Positions 52,824-60,220 of a stretch of 64,000 nucleotides of DNA are shown piece after piece. Position 1 is the stretch's first letter. The number at the start of each line of letters is the position of its first letter. A model generated the notes under the pieces. It worked only from the letters and a program-made list of their open reading frames with translations. It was not told the DNA's origin and did no database searches. This stretch comes from Kitasatospora phosalacinea (GTDB taxonomy: Bacteria; Actinomycetota; Actinomycetes; Streptomycetales; Streptomycetaceae), in contig NZ_BSSA01000012.1 of assembly GCF_030268885.1 (NCBI RefSeq), positions 124,001 through 188,000 of the forward strand, read 5' to 3'. Made by a program: the position numbers and the translations under genes.

Positions 52824-54305
52824 ATGCCCCTGCCCCTGCCGCCGCTGCCCCGCGTGGAGCACCGTTTCGTGGACGTCGACGGCGTCCGCGTCTTCTACCG
52901 CGCCGCCGGGCCGGAGAACGCCCCGGTCCTGTTACTGCTGCACGGCTTCCCGTCGGCCTCGCACCAGTTCCGCCGCCTGTTCGACGCCCTCGGTGCCCGG
53001 TTCCGGCTGATCGCCCCGGACTACCCGGGCTTCGGCCACACCGAGGCCCCGGCCTCCTTCCGGTACTCCTTCGACGCGCTGGCCGAGGTGCTGGAGGGCT
53101 TCGTCGGGGCGCTCGGCCTGGAGCGCTTCGCGCTGTACGCCTTCGACTTCGGCGGCCCGGTGGGCTTCCGGCTGGCCACCCGCCGCCCGGAGCTGGTCAC
53201 CGGCCTGGTGGTGCAGAACGCCAACGCGTACGCCGAGGGCCTGTCCGAGCTGGCCGTCGGGACGATCGCGCACCGCACCGGCGAGCCGGGCGCGGCGGAG
53301 GCCGTCCAACCGCTGTTCACGCTGGAGGTGACGCGCGGTCAGTACGAGGGCGGCGCCGCCGATCCGGCCCTCGTCCCCCCGGACGGCTGGACGCTGGACC
53401 AGCACTTCCTCGACCTGCCGGGCCGCCGCGAGGCGCAGACCGCGCTGGCCCTGGACTACCACGCGAACGTCGGGCTGTACCCGGTCTGGCAGCGCTGGCT
53501 GCGCGAGCACCGGCCGCCGCTGCTGGTGCTGTGGGGCCGCAACGACCCCTTCTTCCTGCCCGCCGGGGCCGAGGCCTACCGGCGGGACGTGCCGGGCGCC
53601 GAGGTCCACCTGTTCGACACCGGCCACTTCGCCCTGGAGGAGTGCGCGCCCGAGATCGCCCCGCTGGTCGCCGACTTCCTCGACCGGCTGACCGAGCCCC
53701 GTCCGCTGCGGATAGCCGTGCTCGGCGCGAGCGGGCAGCTCGGCGGGGAGGTCGCCCGCGAGGCCGGGCGCCGCGGCCACGCCGTCACCCCGCTCGGCCG
53801 GGCGGACGCGGACGCGGCGGACGAGGCCGCGCTGGTCGCCGTGCTGGCCGGGCACGACGCGGTGGTCGCCGCCCTCAAGGGGCCCGACCGGCTGGTGCCG
53901 CGGGCGGCCGGGGCGCTGCTGGCCGCGCTGCCGGAGGCGGGGGTGCCGCGGTTGCTGTTCGTGGGCGGCGGCGGCAGCCTGGAGCACGCGCCGGGCGAGC
54001 GCTTCGTCGACTCCCCCGACTTCCCCGCCCCGTACCTGGAGACCGCCCGGGACCAGGCGGCCGCGCTCGACCTGCTGCGCGCCGCCGACACCCCGGTGGA
54101 GTGGACGTACTTCAGCCCGCCCCCGGTGCACCTCGTCCCGGGCGCCCGGACGGGCCGCTACCGGGTGGCGGCCACCGACGCCCCGCTGACGGACGCGGCG
54201 GGCGTCAGCCGCCTCACCACCGGCGACTTCGCCTCCGCGGCAGTCGACGCACTGGAGCGGGGCAGCTTCCCGCGCGCCCGGATCACCGCCGCCACCCTCG
54301 GCTGA
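52824..54305 (+). CDS. Fusion of alpha/beta hydrolase and NmrA-like NAD(P)-binding domain
   Basis: A 493-residue protein. Residues 1-290 are an alpha/beta hydrolase: LLLHGFPSASHQFRRLF (oxyanion region), nucleophile Asp108 in AFDFGGPVG (an Asp, as in epoxide hydrolases and haloalkane dehalogenases), Asp241 in LWGRNDPFF and His268 in DTGHFALEE. Residues 294-493 are an NmrA/YwnB-type Rossmann domain, LRIAVLGASGQLGGEVAREAGRRGHAVTPLGR, ending in TGDFASAAVDALERG. ATG 52824 follows GGAGAGGG. The junction at about 291 reads TEPRP. It is probably repressed by the divergent TetR. Substrates unknown. Confidence 0.9.
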   Translation: MPLPLPPLPRVEHRFVDVDGVRVFYRAAGPENAPVLLLLHGFPSASHQFRRLFDALGARFRLIAPDYPGFGHTEAPASFRYSFDALAEVLEGFVGALGLERFALYAFDFGGPVGFRLATRRPELVTGLVVQNANAYAEGLSELAVGTIAHRTGEPGAAEAVQPLFTLEVTRGQYEGGAADPALVPPDGWTLDQHFLDLPGRREAQTALALDYHANVGLYPVWQRWLREHRPPLLVLWGRNDPFFLPAGAEAYRRDVPGAEVHLFDTGHFALEECAPEIAPLVADFLDRLTEPRPLRIAVLGASGQLGGEVAREAGRRGHAVTPLGRADADAADEAALVAVLAGHDAVVAALKGPDRLVPRAAGALLAALPEAGVPRLLFVGGGGSLEHAPGERFVDSPDFPAPYLETARDQAAALDLLRAADTPVEWTYFSPPPVHLVPGARTGRYRVAATDAPLTDAAGVSRLTTGDFASAAVDALERGSFPRARITAATLG

Positions 54306-54317
54306 CGGCGCCCGTCC

Positions 54318-54347
54318 GCCCCGGCCGGACCCCCACCCGGCCGGGGC
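54318..54347. terminator. Terminator between convergent genes, 11-bp stem
   Basis: GCCCCGGCCGG (54318-54328) pairs with CCGGCCGGGGC (54337-54347) around eight bases, in the 47-base gap between the fusion gene and the nucleotidyltransferase. Confidence 0.75.
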
Positions 54348-54352
54348 CCCCG

Positions 54353-55012
54353 CTACTGCTCCGGCCGCTCCGGCCGCTCCAGTCGCGGCAGCCACGCGTG
54401 CCCGGGGTGCACGTCGCGCAGCCAGCGGGCCAGCGTCCGGCGGCGTTCGGCGTCCAGCCGGGGCAGGGCGCGCTCGAAGTCGGCCCGGTCCTTGTCCCGG
54501 ACGGCCTTGGCCTTGAACAGCAGCACCAGTTCGGGCCGCAGGTAGGGGACGCCCGCGGCGGTCCGCTCGAACGTCTCGGGGTACGGCAGCCGCAGGCGCT
54601 CGTCGCGCCGGCAGATCCACGTCCCGCCCTCGTGCGGTTCGCGGAACACGTCGAAGCGGTACTGCCCGCTCGCCGGGTCGCGCGCCCAGGTCTGCCGGGT
54701 CGCCGCCAGCACCGCGGGCCCGGCGTCCGGCCAGGTCCGCCCCCAGCCGACGGCGTCGAACGCCAACTCGGGGAAGCACGCCCGCAGTTCCCCGAACGCC
54801 CCGGCCGGCACGGCGACCTCCAGGTCGCCGTGCGGCCGCGACTGCCCGCCGAGGAACAGGTCCAGCGCCCAGCCCGCCGCCACGCACCAGGGCGCGGCGA
54901 GCCCCGCCAGCCGCTCCGCGACCTGCTCGGGCCGCCAGGCCCCGGCCCAGCGGGCGTCCGCCTCGTCCCCGTCCATCCGCACGCCGCCGTCCGGCGGCCC
55001 TCCCGCGTCCAT
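54353..55012 (-). CDS. Nucleotidyltransferase-fold protein (AadB/LinB-like)
   Basis: A 219-residue protein with the nucleotidyltransferase signature WCVAAGWALDLFLGGQSRPHGDLEVAVPAG, where the Asp of ALD and the Asp/Glu of HGDLEV are the metal ligands, followed by RFDVFREPHEGGTWICRRDERLRLPY and FKAKAVRDKDRADFERALP. Relatives include ANT(2'')-type antibiotic modifiers, but chromosomal copies in actinobacteria are usually of unknown substrate. ATG 55010-55012 has TAGGTT exactly six bases upstream, supporting this start; ATG 54976 is the alternative. Confidence 0.83.
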   Translation of the reverse strand: MDAGGPPDGGVRMDGDEADARWAGAWRPEQVAERLAGLAAPWCVAAGWALDLFLGGQSRPHGDLEVAVPAGAFGELRACFPELAFDAVGWGRTWPDAGPAVLAATRQTWARDPASGQYRFDVFREPHEGGTWICRRDERLRLPYPETFERTAAGVPYLRPELVLLFKAKAVRDKDRADFERALPRLDAERRRTLARWLRDVHPGHAWLPRLERPERPEQ

Positions 55013-55098
55013 CCGCCGAACCTACCCTCCGCGCACCCCGTGCTATCCCCCCGACGCCCCCTCCCCCGGGGCGACCTGCCGTGCGAGGATCGACCACC

Positions 55099-55440
55099 AT
55101 GGAGATCATCGACAGCGGCCGCTTCCGCCCCGCCCCGGACGGCTCGCCCGACTACGCGGAGCACCTGAGCGTGCCCGCGCTGAGCTTCGGCACCTACTCG
55201 CTCCCGGCGGGCTCCACCGACGATCAGTCACCGCACCTGCAGGACGAGGTCTACGTGGTCACCCGCGGCCGGGCCCGCTTCACCTCCGGCGGGCGCACCG
55301 TCGAGGTCGGGCCCGGCACCTCGCTCTTCGTCCCGGCCCGGGAGGAGCACCGCTTCCACGACATCACCGAGGACCTGGTCGCCCTGGTCCTCTTCGCCCC
55401 GGCCTACAGCGGCGTCCCCGCCCCGGGCGACCCGGCCTGA
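55099..55440 (+). CDS. Cupin-domain protein
   Basis: A 113-residue single cupin: SPHLQDEVYVVTRGRARFTSGGRTVEVGPGTSLFVPAREEHRFHDITEDLVALVLFAPAY contains both cupin motifs, with His/Glu metal ligands HLQDE and the second motif His in EEHRFHD. It may bind a metal and a small ligand. ATG 55099; GAGGAT lies eight bases before. Its last 37 bases overlap the convergent acetyltransferase gene. Confidence 0.88.
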   Translation: MEIIDSGRFRPAPDGSPDYAEHLSVPALSFGTYSLPAGSTDDQSPHLQDEVYVVTRGRARFTSGGRTVEVGPGTSLFVPAREEHRFHDITEDLVALVLFAPAYSGVPAPGDPA

Positions 55441-56105
55441 GACCCGCCCCGGCCCGCGGGAGCCCGGCCGGGGCGGAGCAGCACCTCGCTGCCCACGGGG
55501 GTGAAACCAGCGGCGAGGAAGGCGCGCAGGGAGCGGGCGTTGCCGGGGGCGACGGCGGCGAAGAGGGGCGTTCCGGCGGGGAGGAGGGTGAGGGCGTCGC
55601 GCAGCAGGGCGCGGCCGTGGCCGTGGCCGTGGCCGTCGGGGTGGGCGGGGTCGAGTTCGATGCTGAGTTCGTGGCGCCCGGCCAGGCCCTCGGCGAGGGT
55701 GACCAGCCCGCGTTCGTCGCCGTGGACGGTGACGCGGGTGCGCAGGCAGCGGGCGAAGCGGACCCGCGGGTGGTCGTCGAGGTGGTGGAGGGTGTCGAGC
55801 CGGGGCGGGCCGCCGGTGGCGCGGGCGGTGAGGGTGGCGTCGGTGACGCCGATCCAGCCGTCGGGGCCGGCCAGGTGGAGCAGGAACCGCGGGTCGAGGG
55901 AGCCGCCGAAGCCGTCCGCTCCGGCGGCGGTGACCCGTCCGGCGTCCTGGGCGGTGGCGATGACGGCGTGTCCGGTGAAGGCGACCGAGCACTCCAGGCC
56001 GCCGGGCAGCGGCGGCAGGACCGTCACCCCTCCGTCGGCGGGCGGGAAGCGGCCCTCGGCGGCGGCCAGCAGGTGGGTCAGCAGGGGGTGGGGGGCGTCG
56101 GTCAC
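55404..56105 (-). CDS. GNAT-family N-acetyltransferase
   Basis: A 233-residue protein with a GNAT C-terminal part: LSIELDPAHPDGHGHGHGRALLRDALTLLPAGTPLFAAVAPGNARSLRAFLAAGFTPVGSEVLL, where GHGHGHGR is the acetyl-CoA pyrophosphate loop (usually R-x-x-G-x-G/A) and GNARSLRAFLAAGF the final helix. The GHGHGHG stretch is written by a triple GTGGCC-type hexamer repeat (55615-55635). GTG 56103-56105. Substrate unknown. It converges on and overlaps the cupin gene by 37 bases. Confidence 0.8.
   Translation of the reverse strand: MTDAPHPLLTHLLAAAEGRFPPADGGVTVLPPLPGGLECSVAFTGHAVIATAQDAGRVTAAGADGFGGSLDPRFLLHLAGPDGWIGVTDATLTARATGGPPRLDTLHHLDDHPRVRFARCLRTRVTVHGDERGLVTLAEGLAGRHELSIELDPAHPDGHGHGHGRALLRDALTLLPAGTPLFAAVAPGNARSLRAFLAAGFTPVGSEVLLRPGRAPAGRGGSQAGSPGAGTPL
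55444..55476. terminator. Terminator downstream of the cupin gene, 11-bp stem
   Basis: CCGCCCCGGCC (55444-55454) pairs with GGCCGGGGCGG (55466-55476) around 11 bases, four bases after the cupin stop and inside the 3' end of the acetyltransferase gene. Confidence 0.7.
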
Positions 56106-56281
56106 GGTCGGGGGCGTCCTTCGGTGGATCGGTGGGTCGGGAGGGGGCGCTGCGGTGTGCCTGGAGCCTTGGGCGGCAAGGCCGTTCGGTTCGAGTACGT
56201 CTTCCGGTGGGCCTATAGTGCTGGCCGTCCTGTTCTCCCTCCGCCCCGCCGCGGAGCGTCCGAGCCCTGGAGCCGCACACG

Positions 56282-56869
56282 ATGACTGCCGCCTGCCCGT
56301 CCTGCTCGACGGCCGACCACACGCTGCTGGTCACCGCCGCGCTGAACGACCCGCGCGGGGAGCTGGACCGTCCGACCCGCGGGCTGCTGGACGTGCCGCG
56401 TGAGCCGAAGAGCCTGAGCCCGGGCAGCACGGTGCTGTACGTGCTGGCGGGCCTGACGGGCGCGCTGCTGCTCACGTCGTTCTTCGCCCTGCTGCAGGCG
56501 GAGGGCCAGGAGTTCGCCAACGACGCGACCGCCCTGGTGGTGTACCTGCTGTTCACCACGGTCCTCGCCGTGGCCGGCTGGCTGGTGCGCCGGGAAGCCC
56601 GCAGGCGCCGCCTGGAGCAGGGCGGTTGGCCGGTCTCGTACGAGCAGTGGACGCTGGTGCACAAGGTGTGGCGGGTGGCCTGGCTGTGCCGCGCCTGCCG
56701 GGTGGCGTTCTTCCCGCTGGGCGCGCTGCGGCCGGACTTCCCGGCCTCTCCCCCGCTGCGGTACGAGCACTTCCAGGACTGGCTGAACGAGACGGCCCGG
56801 CAGACCGAACTGGCGGGCGGCTTCCTCCCCGCCGCCGGAACGCCCGCCACCGGAACGCCCGCTGCCTGA
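56282..56869 (+). CDS. Zinc-ribbon membrane protein of unknown function
   Basis: A 195-residue protein with an N-terminal CPSCST pair, two membrane helices (TVLYVLAGLTGALLLTSFFALL and ALVVYLLFTTVLAVAGWLV), and a C-terminal WTLVHKVWRVAWLCRACRVAFFPLGALRPDF that supplies a second CxxC, so a split zinc ribbon on the cytoplasmic side is likely. ATG 56282. Common type in streptomycetes, function unknown. Confidence 0.72.
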   Translation: MTAACPSCSTADHTLLVTAALNDPRGELDRPTRGLLDVPREPKSLSPGSTVLYVLAGLTGALLLTSFFALLQAEGQEFANDATALVVYLLFTTVLAVAGWLVRREARRRRLEQGGWPVSYEQWTLVHKVWRVAWLCRACRVAFFPLGALRPDFPASPPLRYEHFQDWLNETARQTELAGGFLPAAGTPATGTPAA

Positions 56870-57004
56870 CCGGCCGTCACCCGGTCGGCCGCCGATCGGC
56901 AGACGCCCCGTCAGCACGGCCCGCGGAACCGGACGGTGCGCGCGACCCGGACGGTGCGTGGGCGCGGGCGGTGCGAGGACCTCCAAGCGGCGTTCCCTCC
57001 TCGT

Positions 57005-57388
57005 TCAGTACGCGTAGCGGGTGCAGCGGGACGAGGGCGAGGTCGGGCGGGGGCCGGTGAGCGGCAGGTCGGGGCCGTACGGGGTGCAGCGCTCGGCGGG
57101 GCCGGTGGCGTCGCCGGGTGCGAGCAGCACCCGGCCGAACGGGCCGGCCGGCACCCGCGACACGGGCACGTGGGAGCCGCGGGCCGCGGCCTCGCCCGCC
57201 GCGAGTTCCTCCCGGCGCCGCCAGGGCACCCCGGAGGGTTCGGGGTCGACCGCGTACGCCCCGGCGTCCGTCAGGACGGGCGTCGGATGGCCGTTGCCCA
57301 CCGGGTGGTGGGCGTGCGGCGGGAGACGGGCCCTGGTGACGGGCCTGGTGAGGGCTGCCCCGCAGTGCGCGCAGGCGAGGATCTCCAC
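57005..57388 (-). CDS. Zinc-binding-type protein, probably C-terminally truncated
   Basis: A 127-residue protein beginning MEILACAHCGAALTRPVTRARLPPHAHHPVGNGH, with a CxxC pair, then AGAYAVDPEPSGVPWRRREELAAGEAAARGSHVPV and GRVLLAPGDATGPAERC. From memory, streptomycete relatives continue for roughly 80 more residues with a second CxxC pair and a DDCSLWQ-like segment; here the end (TSPSSRCTRYAY) departs from that, so truncation or frameshift is suspected. GTG 57386-57388 with AAGGAG six bases before. Function unknown. Confidence 0.6.
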   Translation of the reverse strand: MEILACAHCGAALTRPVTRARLPPHAHHPVGNGHPTPVLTDAGAYAVDPEPSGVPWRRREELAAGEAAARGSHVPVSRVPAGPFGRVLLAPGDATGPAERCTPYGPDLPLTGPRPTSPSSRCTRYAY

Positions 57389-57472
57389 ACAGCGCTCCTT
57401 CCGGCGCTGGGAGTATGCGACGGGGCGCGGTTCGGACGCAAAGGGTTTTCCGACGCCCCGTCAACGCCCCGT

Positions 57473-57523
57473 CCGGTCAAGGCTCGCGCCCGGTCAAGGC
57501 TCGCGTCCGGTCAAGGCTCGCGC
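57473..57523. repeat. Three 17-bp tandem repeats (CCGGTCAAGGCTCGCGC)
   Basis: Units at 57473-57489, 57490-57506 and 57507-57523 are identical except that the second ends in T. They occupy the region upstream of the minus-strand zinc-protein gene and after the hydrolase gene stop. GGTCAAGG could serve as a repeated binding half-site; slippage is equally likely. Confidence 0.8.
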
Positions 57524-57551
57524 CCGGCCGCTCCTCACAACCGCCCCGCCC

Positions 57552-58772
57552 TCACAGCCGGTCGGCGTCGAGCACCGCCCGGACGAACTCGCCGGGTGCC
57601 TCCTGCGGCAGGTTGTGGCCGACGCCGTCGACGGTGCGGTGCAGGTAGGGCCCGGCGAACCGGTCGCGGTAGGCGCGGCCGTTGCCGGGGGCGGTGAACG
57701 GGTCGAGGGCGGGGTCGAGCGCGACGGTGGGGACGGTGATCACCGGCCGGTCGGCGAGCCGCCGTTCGTCGGCGTCGAAGCGGCGTTCGCCGCCCGCCAG
57801 GCCGAGCCGCCAGCGGTAGTTGTGGAGCACGATCTCGGGGTAGTCGGGGTTGTCGAAGGCGGTGGCGGTGCGGTCGAAGACGCGTTCCTCGAAGCGCCAG
57901 GTGGGCGAGACGGTCTGCCACACCAGTCGGCAAAGGTCGCGGCGCAACCGCCGGTCGAGCAGGGCGCGCCGACCGCGCTCGGTGGTGAAGTAGTACTGGT
58001 ACCACCAGGCGTGCTCGGCCTCGGCGTTGAGCGGGTCGGCCTGGGCGTGGACGTCGGTGATCAGGTAGCCGCCGACCGTGACCAGCGCCTTGACCCGCTC
58101 GGGACGCAGCGCAGCGACGATGGCGGCCGTCCGGGCGCCCCAGTCGAATCCGGCTAGCAGGGCCCGGCTGATCCCGAGCGCGTCCAGCAGCGCGACCAGG
58201 TCCCGGGCGACGGCGGCCTGTTGGGCGTTGCGCGGGGTCTGCTCGGAGCGGAACCTGGTGCGTCCGTGGCCGCGCAGGTAGGGCACCAGGACCCGGTAGC
58301 CGCGGGCCGCGAGCAGCGGGGCGACCTCGGCGTAGCTGTGGATGTCGTAGGGCCAGCCGTGCAGGCACACCACCACGGGGCCGTCGAGCGGGCCGCACTC
58401 CGCGTAGCAGACGTTGAGGTCCCCGGCGGCGACCTGCCGCAGCGTCCAGGGCACCGCGAGCCCGTCCGAGAGGACCGGCCCGTAGGGCGCCGGGCGCGGG
58501 GGCACCACGTAGCCGGGCCCGGGCATCAGGTAGGCGGGTTCGGCATAGGCCGGTTCCGCGTAGGCCGGTTCGGCGTAAGCCCGTTCCGGGTAGCCCGGTT
58601 CGACGTAGGCGGGCGGCGGCGGGTACGCCTGGGCGGCGTAGGGAGGTGCCGGGTAGGACTGCGCCGCGTAGGCGGGTGCCGCGTACGCGGTGTGCGTCCG
58701 GGCGCCCGCGGCGGCCGCGAACAGCCCGGTGCCTGCCGCGACCCCCGCCCGGTGGAAGCTCCGCCTGTCCAT
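57552..58772 (-). CDS. Tat-exported alpha/beta hydrolase with Pro/Tyr/Ala repeat linker
   Basis: A 406-residue protein from ATG 58770-58772. DRRSFHRAGVAAGTGLFAAAAGARTHTAYA is a twin-arginine signal. Residues about 30-90 are a low-complexity Pro-Ala-Tyr stretch with repeated AYAEP units. The catalytic domain follows: CLHGWPYDIHSY, nucleophile Asp in LAGFDWGARTAA, and His in VDGVGHNLPQEAPGEF, an epoxide-hydrolase/dehalogenase-like pattern with Asp nucleophile. It should fold in the cytoplasm and be exported. Substrate unknown. Confidence 0.88.
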   Translation of the reverse strand: MDRRSFHRAGVAAGTGLFAAAAGARTHTAYAAPAYAAQSYPAPPYAAQAYPPPPAYVEPGYPERAYAEPAYAEPAYAEPAYLMPGPGYVVPPRPAPYGPVLSDGLAVPWTLRQVAAGDLNVCYAECGPLDGPVVVCLHGWPYDIHSYAEVAPLLAARGYRVLVPYLRGHGRTRFRSEQTPRNAQQAAVARDLVALLDALGISRALLAGFDWGARTAAIVAALRPERVKALVTVGGYLITDVHAQADPLNAEAEHAWWYQYYFTTERGRRALLDRRLRRDLCRLVWQTVSPTWRFEERVFDRTATAFDNPDYPEIVLHNYRWRLGLAGGERRFDADERRLADRPVITVPTVALDPALDPFTAPGNGRAYRDRFAGPYLHRTVDGVGHNLPQEAPGEFVRAVLDADRL

Positions 58773-58960
58773 CCGCCCGCCCTCCGCCCGCGTCCAGCCG
58801 ACCGTTGCTCCTTGCTCAGTCAGCAAGCATGCCGGAGAGGGGGGTTGACCAGGACGAAGACGCGCCGATCGGACATTTCGGTCGTTCGCGGGTACAAACG
58901 CCCCAAACCCGTCCGCACGGGGCCCCGCGCGGACGGTCCGGGTCGAACTGCGGTGCGGTC

Positions 58961-59010
58961 GGCAGCCGTTGGGGACGTCGGTTCGGCAGCCGTTGGGGAC
59001 GTGGGCTCAG
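58961..59010. repeat. 24-bp repeats derived from the 3' end of the nuclease gene
   Basis: GGCAGCCGTTGGGGACGT occurs at 58961-58978 and 58985-59002, 24 bases apart, and a diverged third unit AGCAGCCGTTGAGGA is the actual end of the HNH-nuclease gene. The non-coding copies look like tandem duplications of the gene's last codons. Confidence 0.7.
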
Positions 59011-59648
59011 CAGCCGTTGAGGATGTTGGTGAGGGCGGTCTTCTCGGCGCTGTCCACGGACAGGTTGTAGTAGTACTTCACCTGCACCCAGGCGCGGACG
59101 TAGGTGCAGCGGTAGCCGGTGACGGAGGGCAGCCACTCGGCCGGGTCCTTGTCGCCCTTGGCCTGGTTGACGCTGTCGGTGACGGCTATCAGCTGGGGGC
59201 GGGTCAGGTCGTTGGCGAAGGCCTGCCGCTGGGCGGTGGTCCAGGCGGAGGCACCGGAGTCCCAGGCCTCGGCGAGCGGCACCACGTGGTCGATGTCCAG
59301 GTCGGAGGCGGCGTGCCAGGTGGCGCCGTCGTACGGGGAGTACCAGGTGCCGGAGGTGGCGGCGCAGTTGGCGTCGGTGACCACGCCGGAGCCGTCGCGC
59401 TTGAGGACGGTCTCGCGGGTGTTGCAGGTGCCGGAGATGGTGATCCAGTGCGGGAACAGGTCGCGGCTGTAGCCGGTGCGGTTCTCGACCTTCACGCTCA
59501 ACTGGGTCAGGTAGCTGCGGGCGGTGGCGGCGGAGACCGGGGTGGGCAGGGCGGCCTGGGCGGTGCCGCCGCTCGCGGTGACGGCTCCGGCGGCGAGGAC
59601 GGAGGTGGTGGCGACGGCGGCGAAACGGCGGAGGAAACGATTCGGCAC
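59007..59648 (-). CDS. Secreted HNH-type (DUF1524) endonuclease
   Basis: A 213-residue exported protein: signal peptide to about residue 33 (VLAAGAVTASGGTAQAA), then YLTQLSVKVENRTGYSRDLFPHW, CNTRETVLKRDG, the catalytic segment DLDIDHVVPLAEAWDSGASAWT, RPQLIAVTDSVNQAKGDKDPAEWLP and YRCTYVRAWVQVKYYYNLSV. The DHVVPL His and the later Asn/Lys-Asp-Pro-x-x-W are the DUF1524/GmrSD-type HNH signature. Cys pairs suggest disulfides. It probably degrades extracellular DNA for nutrients or competition. ATG 59646-59648. Confidence 0.92.
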   Translation of the reverse strand: MPNRFLRRFAAVATTSVLAAGAVTASGGTAQAALPTPVSAATARSYLTQLSVKVENRTGYSRDLFPHWITISGTCNTRETVLKRDGSGVVTDANCAATSGTWYSPYDGATWHAASDLDIDHVVPLAEAWDSGASAWTTAQRQAFANDLTRPQLIAVTDSVNQAKGDKDPAEWLPSVTGYRCTYVRAWVQVKYYYNLSVDSAEKTALTNILNGC

Positions 59649-59884
59649 GGGGACGCTCCTGGGCTCGGCGGAGGGGCGGTTGGCGGTGCCGGGCCAGACT
59701 GGCAGCCGGCTGTCTATGCGGGTAGATACCGAGCCGTGAAGATTGCATTACCGTCATATGGCGATTCCGGCGCCCGATGTGAACGCCCGTCACCGGAGGT
59801 GTCCGGAGCAATGCGCGCGATGAACCCCAACTACCGTAGGAACAAAGCGAGTTGACGCTCCGTCCGGCACGCCGCGATCACCCC
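59649..59884. promoter_or_regulatory. Intergenic region between nuclease gene and transporter promoter
   Basis: About 236 bases with an AT-rich centre (GTGAAGATTGCATTACCGTCATATGGCGATT, 59732-59766) that probably contains the nuclease promoter. GGAGCGTCCCC before the minus-strand ATG is its ribosome site. No clear operator was identified. Confidence 0.4.
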
Positions 59885-59913
59885 TTGACCGCCCCCGGAC
59901 GGTGATCTACCTT
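59885..59913 (+). promoter_or_regulatory. Sigma-70-type promoter of the ABC transporter operon
   Basis: TTGACC (59885-59890) and TACCTT (59908-59913) are separated by exactly 17 bases, the best matched promoter in the window. Transcription would start near 59920, about 60 bases before the leader ORF. Confidence 0.75.
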
Positions 59914-59980
59914 CGTGCCTCGCCACGAGTTCCGGAGCGCGCCCCGCCCGACCGGACCGACCACGACCGGGAGGACGAGG

Positions 59981-60049
59981 GTGCCCACGGCTCTGTACGG
60001 CCGCCGCCACATCGACCTGCTCATGGTCTCCAGTTCGCTGTGTAGGTGA
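59981..60049 (+). CDS. Leader peptide, 22 codons, ending Leu-Cys-Arg
   Basis: GTG 59981 with GGGAGGA six bases before opens MPTALYGRRHIDLLMVSSSL, then Cys (TGT), Arg (AGG) and TGA at 60047-60049. Streptomycetes carry short leader peptides of this form (RRHIDLLRVSSALC) before sulfur-assimilation and transport operons; ribosome pausing at the terminal Cys codon is thought to sense charged tRNA-Cys. The rare AGG codon beside TGT may add to stalling. It lies between a strong promoter and the transporter genes, 171 bases before the binding-protein start. Confidence 0.75.
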   Translation: MPTALYGRRHIDLLMVSSSLCR

Positions 60050-60215
60050 GCCCGCAGGCACCGCCGCCGCCCGGCCCGCTCCAGTCGCCCGGCCCAGTCG
60101 CCCGGCCCGGCCGCCCAGTCCAGCCCGCCCGCACCCCCGTGCCGGCCCGCGCCCGCCCGCACCCCCGTGCCCGCCCGCGCCCGCCGTCGCCCCCGCGCAC
60201 CGCGAAACCGGAGAA
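60050..60215 (+). promoter_or_regulatory. C-rich, G-poor transporter leader (possible Rho-dependent attenuator)
   Basis: Between the leader stop and the binding-protein ribosome site the sense strand is dominated by C, with repeated CAGTCGCCCGGCC units (60081-60110) and a duplicated CCCGCACCCCCGTGCC segment (near 60128-60180). C over G excess is a mark of Rho-binding RNA. No strong intrinsic terminator stem with a T-run was found. Confidence 0.5.
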
Positions 60216-60220
60216 CCACC

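Noticed and set aside
54353-55012. Aminoglycoside nucleotidyltransferase resistance gene
   Set aside because: Only the general catalytic motif is shared; chromosomal location among unrelated genes gives no support for resistance.
57473-57523. CRISPR-like array
   Set aside because: Units are directly adjacent without spacers and there are no cas genes.
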